Below, one piece after another: positions 22,990-31,168 of a stretch of 57,946 nt of DNA. The first letter of the stretch is position 1. Each line of letters starts with the position of its first letter. The notes under the pieces were generated by a model. That model made no database searches. It was not told where the DNA came from and was given only the letters and a program-made list of their open reading frames with translations. The stretch is from Candidatus Methanophagales archaeon. GTDB lineage: Archaea; Halobacteriota; Syntropharchaeia; Alkanophagales; Methanospirareceae. Location: NCBI GenBank assembly GCA_003336485.1, contig QENH01000197.1:1-57946 (forward strand), read 5' to 3'. The translations under genes and the position numbers were made by a program.

Positions 22990-24759
22990 GTGGAGAAAAA
23001 AAAGCAGTGGGAAATTGTATCCGTATCAGCACTCGTATTCGTGTTTTTGATTTTAGCCTCGCTTAATTTAGGCTCTGTCGAGATGCCTTGTTCATACTGG
23101 CAGCCATCAAGAACGGGAGTTGCAGACGTGGCCACATTTGATTTCGGTGCAGTTAAGCAAGTAAAAGAGCTATATATCTTCGTAGGCGATGCAAACCGAA
23201 CGAAAGTAGATGTTTATGGCGATAACGATGTGTTTCTTTCTTCTTATGATAATAACCCGGCAGAGCATGTGCACTTCTGCTCCTGGGAACGGATGGGTTT
23301 AGGGCATAGGAGTACCAGCACCATCACGTTCGTCTTTGGACCGGAATCGTGGGGTGAAATAGGCGAGATCATTGTCGTCTCTTCGGATAACCAAAAAATA
23401 GCGCCCATGAGTGTGCGTGGCGAAACTGCTATGAGATTAGCTGATGAGCAGAGCGCAATAAAACTCCCGGTTACACAAAGATATGGTGCCTACTTTGACG
23501 AGATGTATTTCGCACGAACAGCGCATGAGCATTTAAATCTTGAAGAGCCGTACGAATCAACACATCCACCACTGGGTAAGCTTATAATAGCCCTGGGCAT
23601 TTTGTGCTGCGGAATGAATCCTCTGGGCTGGCGTATAGTAGGCGTTATTGCCGCTGCAGTGATGATACCGATAATGTTCATTTTTGGTAAGCGGATGTTT
23701 AAGAGTTCAGTAGCGGGCTTCTTCGCTGCTTTCCTGTTGACTTTCGAGTTCATGCATTTATCATTGGCGCGATTGGCGACGGGAGAGATTTTCATTCTCT
23801 TTTTCACCTTAATGATCTTTTACTTCGCCTTCGATTATTTCTCAAAGCAAGAAGACGGCGCTAAAAAAGGCACTTCCCTTTTTATCTGTATTATCTTCGT
23901 CGGGCTTTGCTTCGCTGTGAAATGGACGGCCGCTTTTTCTTTTATTGCCATTCTGACCCTTTTAATAATTAGTAATATAAGAACTAGAAAGTCGATATTT
24001 AGCGATTTTAAGATAGTTTTTGCTGGCCTGTGCGTTTTTGCAGCTATTTATATTGCAACGTACATACCTTACATGTTCTCTGGTACGGGGCATGCGCTTT
24101 TCGATATTGACCGAGTGCCGTTATATCTGGAATACATCTCGGAATATCTGTCTGTGGGCAATGTGAGTATTACTCCGCCCGCACCGTTAACCGTTTTTGA
24201 TTCGCAACTGGGCATGTTCGGATACCATTCCTTGATTAATGCAACGCATCCGTTCTCTTCGCCCTGGTGGTCATGGCCACTTATGCTAAAACCGCTTTGG
24301 GTCTATTCCAACTCTTGGGACTCAATGGTTTCGACAATTGTTCTGATGGGCAATCCCGCGATATGGTGGGGCAGTATTCCGGCATTGATTTTAATTGCCG
24401 CGAAGTTAGTGCGAGATAAAATAAGAAGAGAAAAGACTGATTTCGTGTTACTCTTTATTCTAATCCCGTTCTTACTGCTATGGCTCCCATATGCACTCAT
24501 CTCAAGAATCCTGTTCATCTATCATTTTGCCCCGGAAGTGCCATTTATGGTATTTGCAATTACATACTGGTTAAATAACTTATGGCTGGATCATTCACAA
24601 CGGCACGAGAAGAAGATCGTAGTCAATAGGATTTTAGTCATTTCATTTCTCATTCTTACCGCCGTTCTTTTCTGCCTCTTCTATCCTGTTATATCCGGTT
24701 ATCCCGTATCGTGTGAGTATAAAGAGTGTTTGCGCTGGCTAAGTGGTTGGCTATTTTGA
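22990..24759 (+). CDS. PMT-family (GT39) mannosyltransferase, membrane protein
   Basis: A 589-residue GT-C enzyme. After one N-terminal TM segment comes an outward-facing beta-sandwich-like region (FDFGAVKQVKELYIFVGDANRTKVDVYGD). The catalytic loop follows as YGAYFDEMYFARTAHEHLNLEEPYESTHPPLGKLIIALGI; the DE pair and THPPLGK are diagnostic of protein O-mannosyltransferases. About ten TM segments follow (MIPIMFIFGKRMF, FFAAFLLTFEF and so on). These enzymes use dolichyl-phosphate-mannose to glycosylate secreted proteins. Start is GTG at 22990. GtrA, a flippase-type protein, lies 740 bases downstream and could supply the lipid-linked sugar. Confidence 0.9.
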   Translation: MEKKKQWEIVSVSALVFVFLILASLNLGSVEMPCSYWQPSRTGVADVATFDFGAVKQVKELYIFVGDANRTKVDVYGDNDVFLSSYDNNPAEHVHFCSWERMGLGHRSTSTITFVFGPESWGEIGEIIVVSSDNQKIAPMSVRGETAMRLADEQSAIKLPVTQRYGAYFDEMYFARTAHEHLNLEEPYESTHPPLGKLIIALGILCCGMNPLGWRIVGVIAAAVMIPIMFIFGKRMFKSSVAGFFAAFLLTFEFMHLSLARLATGEIFILFFTLMIFYFAFDYFSKQEDGAKKGTSLFICIIFVGLCFAVKWTAAFSFIAILTLLIISNIRTRKSIFSDFKIVFAGLCVFAAIYIATYIPYMFSGTGHALFDIDRVPLYLEYISEYLSVGNVSITPPAPLTVFDSQLGMFGYHSLINATHPFSSPWWSWPLMLKPLWVYSNSWDSMVSTIVLMGNPAIWWGSIPALILIAAKLVRDKIRREKTDFVLLFILIPFLLLWLPYALISRILFIYHFAPEVPFMVFAITYWLNNLWLDHSQRHEKKIVVNRILVISFLILTAVLFCLFYPVISGYPVSCEYKECLRWLSGWLF

Positions 24760-24879
24760 AGAAAGAGAAAGGGGGGGCAGAAAATCACAAATACTGGTTT
24801 ATAAGCGCTAAGCAATTCCAAAATCAATATACCCAAACTTATTTAGGGGTTCTCATTCAATCAATTAATTACGAATTAT

Positions 24880-24920
24880 CAATTACGAATTACGAATTAC
24901 GAATTACGAATTACGAATTG
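24880..24920. repeat. 7-bp tandem repeat (GAATTAC)n
   Basis: Four exact GAATTAC units (24887-24914) with partial or degenerate units on each side, the last ending GAATTG. It belongs to the class of short intergenic tandem repeats seen also at 31.1, 34.0 and 47.1-47.2 kb. Confidence 0.85.
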
Positions 24921-24957
24921 AATGTTGTATTTGATCTTAATGCTCCATGCCCCGTTT

Positions 24958-25246
24958 GAAAACTTTACAGGGATAAAATTCTTGTTTTTCCGCCGAAGTA
25001 TCGCGGGAAGGTATTGGAGGGTGAAGTTGCTGAAGCGGCAGAAGAAATCATCAGGGAAACTTGCAAAGAGCTTGATATTGAGATTATAGACATGGCGGGG
25101 AAGTGGTAGAGAAGTATATATCAGGGCAGAAGGGTTACGAGAAGGCAGATATTGTTCCAGTGATAGCCGAAGAAAAGGCAAAAAATCACAAAACATGGTA
25201 CACATCGCACTATAACAAACTTTTTGGAGAAAAACATCAAAAATAA
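24958..25246 (+). mobile_element. IS200 remnant with internal deletions
   Basis: Matches the IS200 copy at the right window edge. The left part GAAAACTTTACAGGGATAAAATTCTTG resembles 57278-57305. Coding sequence then starts directly at PKYRGKVLEGEVAEAAEEI up to ELDIEIIDMA. It then jumps to EVVEKYISGQKGYEKADIVPVIAEEKAKNHKTW and ends at TAA 25244-25246. The whole HUH catalytic centre (VDHVHIF) and about 180 bases around it are missing; the deletion joins two ATGGC copies present in the longer element. The distal Tyr-bearing helix (EKYISGQ) is retained. The 5' coding part is also deleted at a T-run. It cannot transpose alone. Confidence 0.75.
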
Positions 25247-25496
25247 AAAATTGAAAAGCTTTTATATTCCTGTGACATACCTGTAACAGCGGTGTAGTTT
25301 AAGTCATCGGCGGTCGTGCTCAAGTACAGGCCTTGTACCTTAAGTACGGGGTATGTGACTTGTATCGGTGCAGAGGCCAACAGTGGCGGGGTGTCCCTCG
25401 CGAGAGTGAATAGCGGAAGCGTTTTTGATTGAACTTTTTTTAAAAGTTTGTTTTGATTTTTGTGCACAAAATTTATTTTATACATTAACTAAGAAA
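25247..25496 (+). other. Intergenic, GC-richer segment with possible RNA structure
   Basis: Between the IS200 remnant and gtrA. CTTTTATATT at 25258-25268 is TATA-like. GTGACATACC (25272-25281) can pair with GGTATGTGAC (25350-25359) in 9 of 10 positions, and AAGTACA with TTGTACCTT between them. The segment runs to TAGCGGAAGCGTTTTT near 25427, where a T-run could end transcription. The left arm lies too near the TATA box to be safely inside a transcript. A second TATA-like TTTATTTTATA at 25471-25481 precedes gtrA. Confidence 0.25.
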
Positions 25497-25925
25497 ATGG
25501 AAAAAATCGCACCACAAAACGCACTTAAGCGGGATTTCATTCGTCTTATTCGATTCTCGATCGTGGGTGTTATCGGTGCCGTGATTAATACAATACTACT
25601 ATGGCTCTTTACTGACCTTGCGGGGATATATTACCTCTACTCATCAGCAATTGCTATTGAAATCGGGATACTACTACAATTTCTATTAAACGATCGGTGG
25701 ACATTCAAGGAAAAAAAAACGAGAGGTGTGAAACAATTCATTGTACGTATCCTAAAAAGCAACCTGTGGCGTTCCGGTGGATTAGTGATCAACATTGGTG
25801 TTCTCTACCTCTTAACCGAATATCTGGACGTATATTACCTAATCTCGAATATTTTTGGTATCCTTTGCGCCTTCTTATGGAATTACCTCCTCGAAAGCAG
25901 GCTAACATGGGAGGTTACAGGGTAG
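25497..25925 (+). CDS. GtrA-family membrane protein
   Basis: A 142-residue protein with four TM segments: FSIVGVIGAVINTILLWLF, LYSSAIAIEIGILLQFLL, GLVINIGVLYLLTEYL, ISNIFGILCAFLWNYLL. The NDRWTFK and SRLTWE motifs after the second and fourth TM are typical of GtrA. These small proteins help move polyprenyl-phosphate-linked sugars across the membrane. I chose the ATG at 25497 since a TATA box stands about 20 bases upstream; the longer frame from 25425 adds an unrelated lead. Partner may be the PMT gene upstream. A nested inverted repeat follows at 25961. Confidence 0.88.
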   Translation: MEKIAPQNALKRDFIRLIRFSIVGVIGAVINTILLWLFTDLAGIYYLYSSAIAIEIGILLQFLLNDRWTFKEKKTRGVKQFIVRILKSNLWRSGGLVINIGVLYLLTEYLDVYYLISNIFGILCAFLWNYLLESRLTWEVTG

Positions 25926-25960
25926 GTTACCAAAACAAGTGACGGGCAATAAAAGAGGCT

Positions 25961-26014
25961 AGATAAGAGCGCAATAATTGCGCTTTAAAGATTTTTATTG
26001 ATTCCCTCTTATCT
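25961..26014. promoter_or_regulatory. Nested inverted repeat between gtrA and the STAND gene
   Basis: Outer arms AGATAAGAG (25961-25969) and CTCTTATCT (26006-26014) are a perfect 9-bp pair. Inside, AGCGCAATAATTGCGCT (25968-25984) is a 17-base hairpin palindrome. T-runs follow it (ATTTTTATTG). It may end the gtrA transcript or regulate the STAND gene, whose ATG is 42 bases further on. Confidence 0.5.
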
Positions 26015-26055
26015 TCAAAAAGAAAATAAAAAACCATCTCGGTAGACAATGTACT

Positions 26056-28833
26056 ATGCTGACTCAAGATGAACGGATTAGCAAGATTGAAAAGATTGAG
26101 GGAAATCGTGAAAATCTCTACAGACTCTTGGAACAGCTAAAAACAACTCTGGGCATTATCCCTTTTGTTGGTGCTGGGCTGTCCATCCCTTTTGGTTTCC
26201 CCGGATGGACCGGTTTTCTTTTAGCTCAAGGACGAAAAGCGCGCATCAATGATGAAGTCAAGAAACGTATCGAGGCAGGCGAATACGAAGAAGCCGCGGA
26301 AGACTTGTTAGAGGCGTTAGGTCATCGTGCTTTTCACGATGACATTGAAAACGCCTTTGGCAATCACATCCTCGAAGACAAGGAACTCAAAGGTGTGGTT
26401 TCTTTGTTACCGCAACTTACTAAGGGGCCGATCATCACTACTAACTTCGATCACCTCTTGGAAAGGGTCTTCAAAAATGCGGGTCGCCCTTTTGAATACG
26501 TAGTCTGGGGTGCGAAGAGTGATATGGTCACTAAAGCGTATCACCAGAATAGGAGTTTTCTTCTAAAAATTCATGGTGATGTCGAAGATAGTACAGATCG
26601 TGTACTTACCCGGTCAGATTACAAAAAGCACTATGGTGATTCCGATCCTTTTAAAATTGACTTGGTGAATGTTTTACCAAGTTTACTGTGTCAAATGTTG
26701 ATAAGCCGACCGGTGTTATTTTTGGGCTGCAGTCTAAATCAAGACCGCACAATGGCTATTTTAGGAAATGTGGTTAAAAATCATCAGTCAATAGCGCACT
26801 ATGCTATTGTCGAGAAGCCATCCCAAGACGGGGAACTCAGTAAAAAAGCCCGTTACCTGTCCAAACATGGTATTCGTCCCATTTGGTATCCCGAGGGACG
26901 GCATGACTTAATCGAACCGCTCCTGGAATATCTAACTGAACAACTTCCTCCGCGCATGCGACCAGGTCAGCCACAATTAACGAGAAATCGTCTTATTTAC
27001 GGTGCGCATGATACACTATTATCGCATAGAAGTGGTTTCTATGGGCGGAGAGAAGAAATTGAAAACATCGTCCGACACCTCAGCAGTGATGAGAAGATTG
27101 CAACAGTTACTGTTTCACCTGAGATATGTAGTGTGAAAGGTGCTCCGGGTATAGGAAAGACCGAGGTTTGCAAGGAAGCGATCAAGCGGTATCTTCTCGC
27201 TAATACAGGCAAAAGGGTTTACTACGTAGAGCTCTCGGAAGCTCGAGATGAGGCAGGTTTTCTCGCCCGTTTGGTTGAAGCCTTTGGCTTCAGTCAAGTT
27301 GCAGGTAGGGATGTGTTTCTGGACGCAATAAGGACAGAGCAGGGCATTATCTATTTGGACAATTTAGAGGATGTGATTGCCGACAAACCGGCAATCGAGC
27401 TGCTCACACTGCTTGCCGGAATTCCCGGAATACGTGTCCTCGCATCATCCAGAGAAACCCTTCCCCGTATCGCCGGTAATATTCCGATTCGATCATTAGG
27501 CATAGAAGCGGCGGTCCAACTCTTTTTGCAGGAATGGAAGCGGAGTGATGCTGGATCAATATTAGAAGATTCCGAAGAACTTAGAGTGTTCTTAGAAAAG
27601 GATCTGAGTTGCCACCCGCTTTCCATCGTTCTAGTCGCAGCTCAGGCATATCAATATGGCTCTTTTACACTCCTTCGTGACGGCTGGAACAAATATTCGG
27701 TTTGGTTGGCAAAACTCTCACGTGGTCAAGAAGACACGCTATCAAACCTGGAAGTTTCGCTTTCGCTTTCCTTTAATGCAGTACTTAAAGAGTTACAAGA
27801 GGCAATAGAGCTTTGGGGAGTCATGGGGCTGTTTCCTGAAGGTTTATCGGTCTCCGCTTGGGAAATGCTATTTAGAGACATAGAAGTAGCAAAGGAAATG
27901 CGGGAGGTCCTTCTTCGGCTGAACATTATTGATGTAGACTCTCAAGGGACTCTTCTGATGCTTGCCCCTTTGCGCCAATTCATACTCGACAAAGCAAAGA
28001 GAAAAGAAGATGGTCTTAATAGCCTTATGCTGGCGGATATGGTGTATCCGTATTTTAATTCGGTAGCTAAGGAAGCTTACGAACACATGTGTGATGAAAC
28101 ACACATGACCACGCTCGATTTATTATTGACTGAATTTCCCAACATGCATCACTTTATCTTCTTCGCTGGCTCTTTAGGTGGTGATTGGCCTCGCAAGCTC
28201 TCCAATTTAAGTTTTTACCTATACAATTATTACCAGTTTAATGTTCTGTTGGGTCAAGAGATCCTTTTATACTTACTAAAGCTACAAACAGCGAATGGAC
28301 TCACTCTCTCTATTGCTCATAGCAGCAAGTATCTTGGTGACCTTGAGAGTCGATTAGGAAAGGTGGATGAAGCACAAGGGCACTATAAGGACGCCATCGA
28401 GCTCTACCGTAAGGAAAGGGATAATCTGGGCTTGGCCAACGCGATAAAAAGTCTTGGTGACCTTGAGAGTCGATTAGGAAAGGTGGATGAAGCACAAGGG
28501 CACTATAAGGACGCCATCGAGCTCTACCGTAAGGAAAGGGCTAATCTGGGCTTGGCTAATGTTTATCAATCCCTGGGCGACTTAGAGCGTGCCCGTCAAG
28601 AGTTCAAACGAGCAAAGACACATTACATCAAAGCAAGGGAACTATACATTGAAGAACGCGAGAACATGGGCTTGGCTTATACCTGTAGTGAGCTGGCTCG
28701 AGTATCGCATGCACTGAATGACTTAAACGCATGTGACAAATACCTCCAAGAGGCGATTGTGTCTGCCAAGGCTAGTAATGTTCCTTCTGTTGTTGAATAC
28801 GCTCTCGCTGTGCAACGAGAAATTCGTTCGTAA
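26056..28833 (+). CDS. SIR2-STAND-TPR protein, probable antiviral NLR-like sensor
   Basis: A 925-residue three-part protein. Residues 30-300 are a SIR2-type NAD-consuming domain: PFVGAGLS (39-43), TTNFDH (128-133) and KIHGD with the catalytic His at 173. Residues ~320-650 are a STAND/NB-ARC ATPase: Walker A GAPGIGKTE (362-370), Walker B IIYLDNLED (431-439), LASSRE, and CHPLSI. Residues ~750-925 are TPR repeats (GDLESRLGKVDEAQGHYKDAIELYRKER). In Avs and related systems such proteins bind a phage protein through the repeats, oligomerise through the ATPase and deplete NAD with the SIR2 part, killing the infected cell. That is family knowledge; here it is an inference. It stands alone with no partner gene. 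Confidence 0.9.
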   Translation: MLTQDERISKIEKIEGNRENLYRLLEQLKTTLGIIPFVGAGLSIPFGFPGWTGFLLAQGRKARINDEVKKRIEAGEYEEAAEDLLEALGHRAFHDDIENAFGNHILEDKELKGVVSLLPQLTKGPIITTNFDHLLERVFKNAGRPFEYVVWGAKSDMVTKAYHQNRSFLLKIHGDVEDSTDRVLTRSDYKKHYGDSDPFKIDLVNVLPSLLCQMLISRPVLFLGCSLNQDRTMAILGNVVKNHQSIAHYAIVEKPSQDGELSKKARYLSKHGIRPIWYPEGRHDLIEPLLEYLTEQLPPRMRPGQPQLTRNRLIYGAHDTLLSHRSGFYGRREEIENIVRHLSSDEKIATVTVSPEICSVKGAPGIGKTEVCKEAIKRYLLANTGKRVYYVELSEARDEAGFLARLVEAFGFSQVAGRDVFLDAIRTEQGIIYLDNLEDVIADKPAIELLTLLAGIPGIRVLASSRETLPRIAGNIPIRSLGIEAAVQLFLQEWKRSDAGSILEDSEELRVFLEKDLSCHPLSIVLVAAQAYQYGSFTLLRDGWNKYSVWLAKLSRGQEDTLSNLEVSLSLSFNAVLKELQEAIELWGVMGLFPEGLSVSAWEMLFRDIEVAKEMREVLLRLNIIDVDSQGTLLMLAPLRQFILDKAKRKEDGLNSLMLADMVYPYFNSVAKEAYEHMCDETHMTTLDLLLTEFPNMHHFIFFAGSLGGDWPRKLSNLSFYLYNYYQFNVLLGQEILLYLLKLQTANGLTLSIAHSSKYLGDLESRLGKVDEAQGHYKDAIELYRKERDNLGLANAIKSLGDLESRLGKVDEAQGHYKDAIELYRKERANLGLANVYQSLGDLERARQEFKRAKTHYIKARELYIEERENMGLAYTCSELARVSHALNDLNACDKYLQEAIVSAKASNVPSVVEYALAVQREIRS
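28333..28540 (+). repeat. Near-perfect 120-bp tandem duplication in the TPR region
   Basis: Bases 28333-28420 and 28453-28540 are identical over 88 bp, and similarity continues beyond with few changes. The period is 120 bp, exactly one 40-residue TPR unit. The later units (from 28560) have diverged, so this is a recent gain of one repeat. Confidence 0.95.
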
Positions 28834-28883
28834 ATCTAAGTAAAGTCACGACATGATTTTTGTCTATTTCCTACCCCCTCTTC

Positions 28884-30827
28884 TCACGTTTTGACTTCAT
28901 ATATCCGCCATCTTCCACCACTCGCACCATATGCTAAATCATATCGTGTATCATCGTCAAAGGCAGAATAGTTTATGTCGAAGTGGTTAGCCCTTGCGAA
29001 AGCCCGCTCGTATGGCCCAATGCAGACATAATCCACACCATAGTCCGTAATAAGTCCATAGTTCCCATCGAACATCGCCATTTCATCGTTCTTCCTTGCA
29101 TTAATCATTCCCCAGTTTATGCCATGAGACCACAGCCACCCCTCGTAACCCATCACTCTCGGCCTCCCAGACAGCGAGGGTATAGGATGATTGTGCGCGC
29201 TTCCGGTTAAGAACACCGCATCGGATGCCGTATTCGCGCGTACCCAATCTGCAATTTCTGTCTCTTCTTCTGTCCAAATCACGTAACTATCATCTACCAT
29301 TGCTACGTGTGTTACTAACCCAAAAGAAGTAGAAGCGAGGATCAAAATAGCGAGCGATACAGTAGCGAGTATCTTATAAGTCCGTTTGCTAAAGTCAGTT
29401 ACCCATAATGTAGCCAACGACGCCATCACTGCGCTCAGTGCGAGCCAATATATGAATATCTTATAGTTGTCAAAATACCAGGGTTGGAATTTAACGAAGT
29501 TCGCAATGACGAAAAGGAGCAAAAATGGCAGATAAAATAGCCTTGCTTTCTTATCTGCTTTTAAAAAACCTAACGAGAGCAGGATGATGAGCCCGCCCGC
29601 ATTGAGCGCCCAGAACATTTGCATTACTGTAATGGTTTTTGCGATGGAAAGAACGGTGGTGGCGATGGAGGTCCAATCAAAGCCCAGTATCATGTTCCTG
29701 TTACCTTCTGTCCAACCGGGGAAAAAGACGAAGAAATCTGCTGATACGCCTGTTCTTATGCTCATTATCTGTGGTAAAGAAAGCAGAATTAGCGGCACGA
29801 GTAAAGAAAGGAAGACCCATAAATTACGGGTTTTTAGACTCATAACAGCAGAAAGGAATAGCGCGACAAATGCAGTCGCCATAAATGAATGTGCGTGTAT
29901 GTACGGCAGCAAGCCGATAAGCAGACCGGCAAGAATTAATTCCCTGTAATATGCTTGTCGCGGTGTATCCCGCACATCAGTAAATAATGCGTGTAATAGA
30001 AGGATATAGACGGCAAAAGAGATGCCCATACCGATCATTGCCGTTCTTTGTGGCATTAATACTGCGTATATCGGGTTCAGAAAGTGGATATTTACTGATT
30101 GAAGACCTGCAGGGAGCCCGGCGAAGATGAAAATAAACGTAGCTAATGCCCCTAGTTTCTTTATGCCCGTCAATTTGTAAGCGAGGAAGAAGAACAGCCC
30201 AAAGAAGGAAACTTGAAATAAAATGTTTTGGATGATAAGAGAACCCCTGAGGTCCAAACCGCCTTTCATTAATATCGCGGAATAGAAATCCATGAGGAAT
30301 GGATAGTGCATCTCGATATGTAAGAACTGCGGATAACTCAGCGGGAATGATAAATCGGCGCGGTAAACAAAAGCGGTAATGATGGAGGTATGAAAAGGAT
30401 AATCAGCCCAAACAGTGTGAAATGCGTATATGTTGCCCATTTCCGCAATGCGGAAAACACCGTATACGTTCATAATCGACAAATACAGCAGAATGAGCAT
30501 AAGAAAAGAGAGGGTGAGTTTATCGTCATGCCAAATAATAACTGCTTTATTCTTCAAATCCGTAAAAGCTGCTTTTACTGGTTCTTTTGAGACTCTAAAG
30601 AGCATGACGGACAAGAAAATGTATATGGCGATGCTAATGAGTATAATATCAATGCTTAACGATCCCTTTAGACATGCAAGCAGGAAAGTAGCCCATATTG
30701 TTATCGCATTTCCAACGACGAACGAGAAAAGAACCCGTTCTATGCATTGGAACTTGTAGCTCATAAGGAATGAGATAGAGAGGCCGAGAAGGAAACTGAC
30801 GATGATGAAGAAAATCCATAGTGGCAT
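28884..30827 (-). CDS. Polytopic membrane protein, GT-C glycosyltransferase-like
   Basis: A 647-residue protein with about 13 TM segments (MPLWIFFIIVSFLLGLSISFLMSY, LSFLMLILLYLSIMNVYGVF and so on) and a soluble C-terminal domain of about 130 residues (TEEETEIADWVRANTASDAVFLTGSAHNHPIPSLSGRPRV onwards). The first large outer loop has HTVWADYPFHTSIITAF, where a D residue next to the membrane resembles the catalytic Asp of GT-C enzymes. The C-terminal EIADWVRANTASDAVFLT pattern occurs in several archaeal and bacterial GT-C-like proteins. Substrate is unknown. It converges on the STAND gene with about 50 bases between stops, and its start faces the tRNA gene. Confidence 0.7.
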   Translation of the reverse strand: MPLWIFFIIVSFLLGLSISFLMSYKFQCIERVLFSFVVGNAITIWATFLLACLKGSLSIDIILISIAIYIFLSVMLFRVSKEPVKAAFTDLKNKAVIIWHDDKLTLSFLMLILLYLSIMNVYGVFRIAEMGNIYAFHTVWADYPFHTSIITAFVYRADLSFPLSYPQFLHIEMHYPFLMDFYSAILMKGGLDLRGSLIIQNILFQVSFFGLFFFLAYKLTGIKKLGALATFIFIFAGLPAGLQSVNIHFLNPIYAVLMPQRTAMIGMGISFAVYILLLHALFTDVRDTPRQAYYRELILAGLLIGLLPYIHAHSFMATAFVALFLSAVMSLKTRNLWVFLSLLVPLILLSLPQIMSIRTGVSADFFVFFPGWTEGNRNMILGFDWTSIATTVLSIAKTITVMQMFWALNAGGLIILLSLGFLKADKKARLFYLPFLLLFVIANFVKFQPWYFDNYKIFIYWLALSAVMASLATLWVTDFSKRTYKILATVSLAILILASTSFGLVTHVAMVDDSYVIWTEEETEIADWVRANTASDAVFLTGSAHNHPIPSLSGRPRVMGYEGWLWSHGINWGMINARKNDEMAMFDGNYGLITDYGVDYVCIGPYERAFARANHFDINYSAFDDDTRYDLAYGASGGRWRIYEVKT

Positions 30828-30913
30828 GTATCTTCATTGCGTTCTTATGACTAAAAGATTTGCGATGAAAATTTGCTTTTATATGCTGCTTTTTATAATC
30901 TCGCTAACAAGTA

Positions 30914-30922
30914 ATTTATATA
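30914..30922 (+). promoter_or_regulatory. TATA box of the tRNA gene
   Basis: TTTATATAA centred 29 bases before the first tRNA base. A second TATA-like TTATATAATA at 30931-30940 is too close to the mature 5' end to be the main box. Confidence 0.55.
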
Positions 30923-30946
30923 AAAAAGGGTTATATAATATCAAAG

Positions 30947-31021
30947 GGGCCCGTAGCTTAGTACGGTTAGAGCGCCCGGCTCATAACCGGGCGGCCAAGG
31001 GTTCAAATCCCTTCGGGCCCA
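30947..31021 (+). tRNA. tRNA with CAT anticodon (elongator Met or Ile2)
   Basis: Complete cloverleaf of 75 bases. The acceptor stem GGGCCCG pairs with CGGGCCC, with A73 as discriminator. The D-arm contains AGCTTAGTACGGTTAGAGC, the anticodon stem-loop is CCCGG-CTCATAA-CCGGG with CAT at 30982-30984, and the T-arm is AAGGG-TTCAAAT-CCCTT. The initiator's three G-C pairs next to the loop (GGG/CCC) are not present, and the first pair is G-C, so it is not the initiator. Elongator Met and AUA-reading Ile cannot be told apart by eye. CCA is not encoded. Confidence 0.95.
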
Positions 31022-31044
31022 TTATAGCCCCATTTCTTAATGGG

Positions 31045-31140
31045 CTTTTAAAATTTAAAATTTAAAATCCGAAATCAAAAAAGCCCAGTTCCATTCCCGT
31101 TTTATAGTTTGCAATTTGCATTTTGCATTTTGCAATTAAG
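31045..31140. repeat. Short intergenic tandem repeats
   Basis: AAAATTTAAAATTTAAAATCC near 31047-31070 and GCAATTTGCATTTTGCATTTTGCAATT near 31111-31137. The second iterates a 7-bp TTTGCAT-like unit and closely resembles the repeat at 47219-47247. Confidence 0.7.
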
Positions 31141-31168
31141 TGCTCAAAATCCACAAGATTTTGAGCAA

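Noticed and set aside
25237-25485. 82-residue minus-strand frame before gtrA
   Set aside because: No family and no ribosome site. The strand fits a structured intergenic segment better, though I could not prove an RNA.
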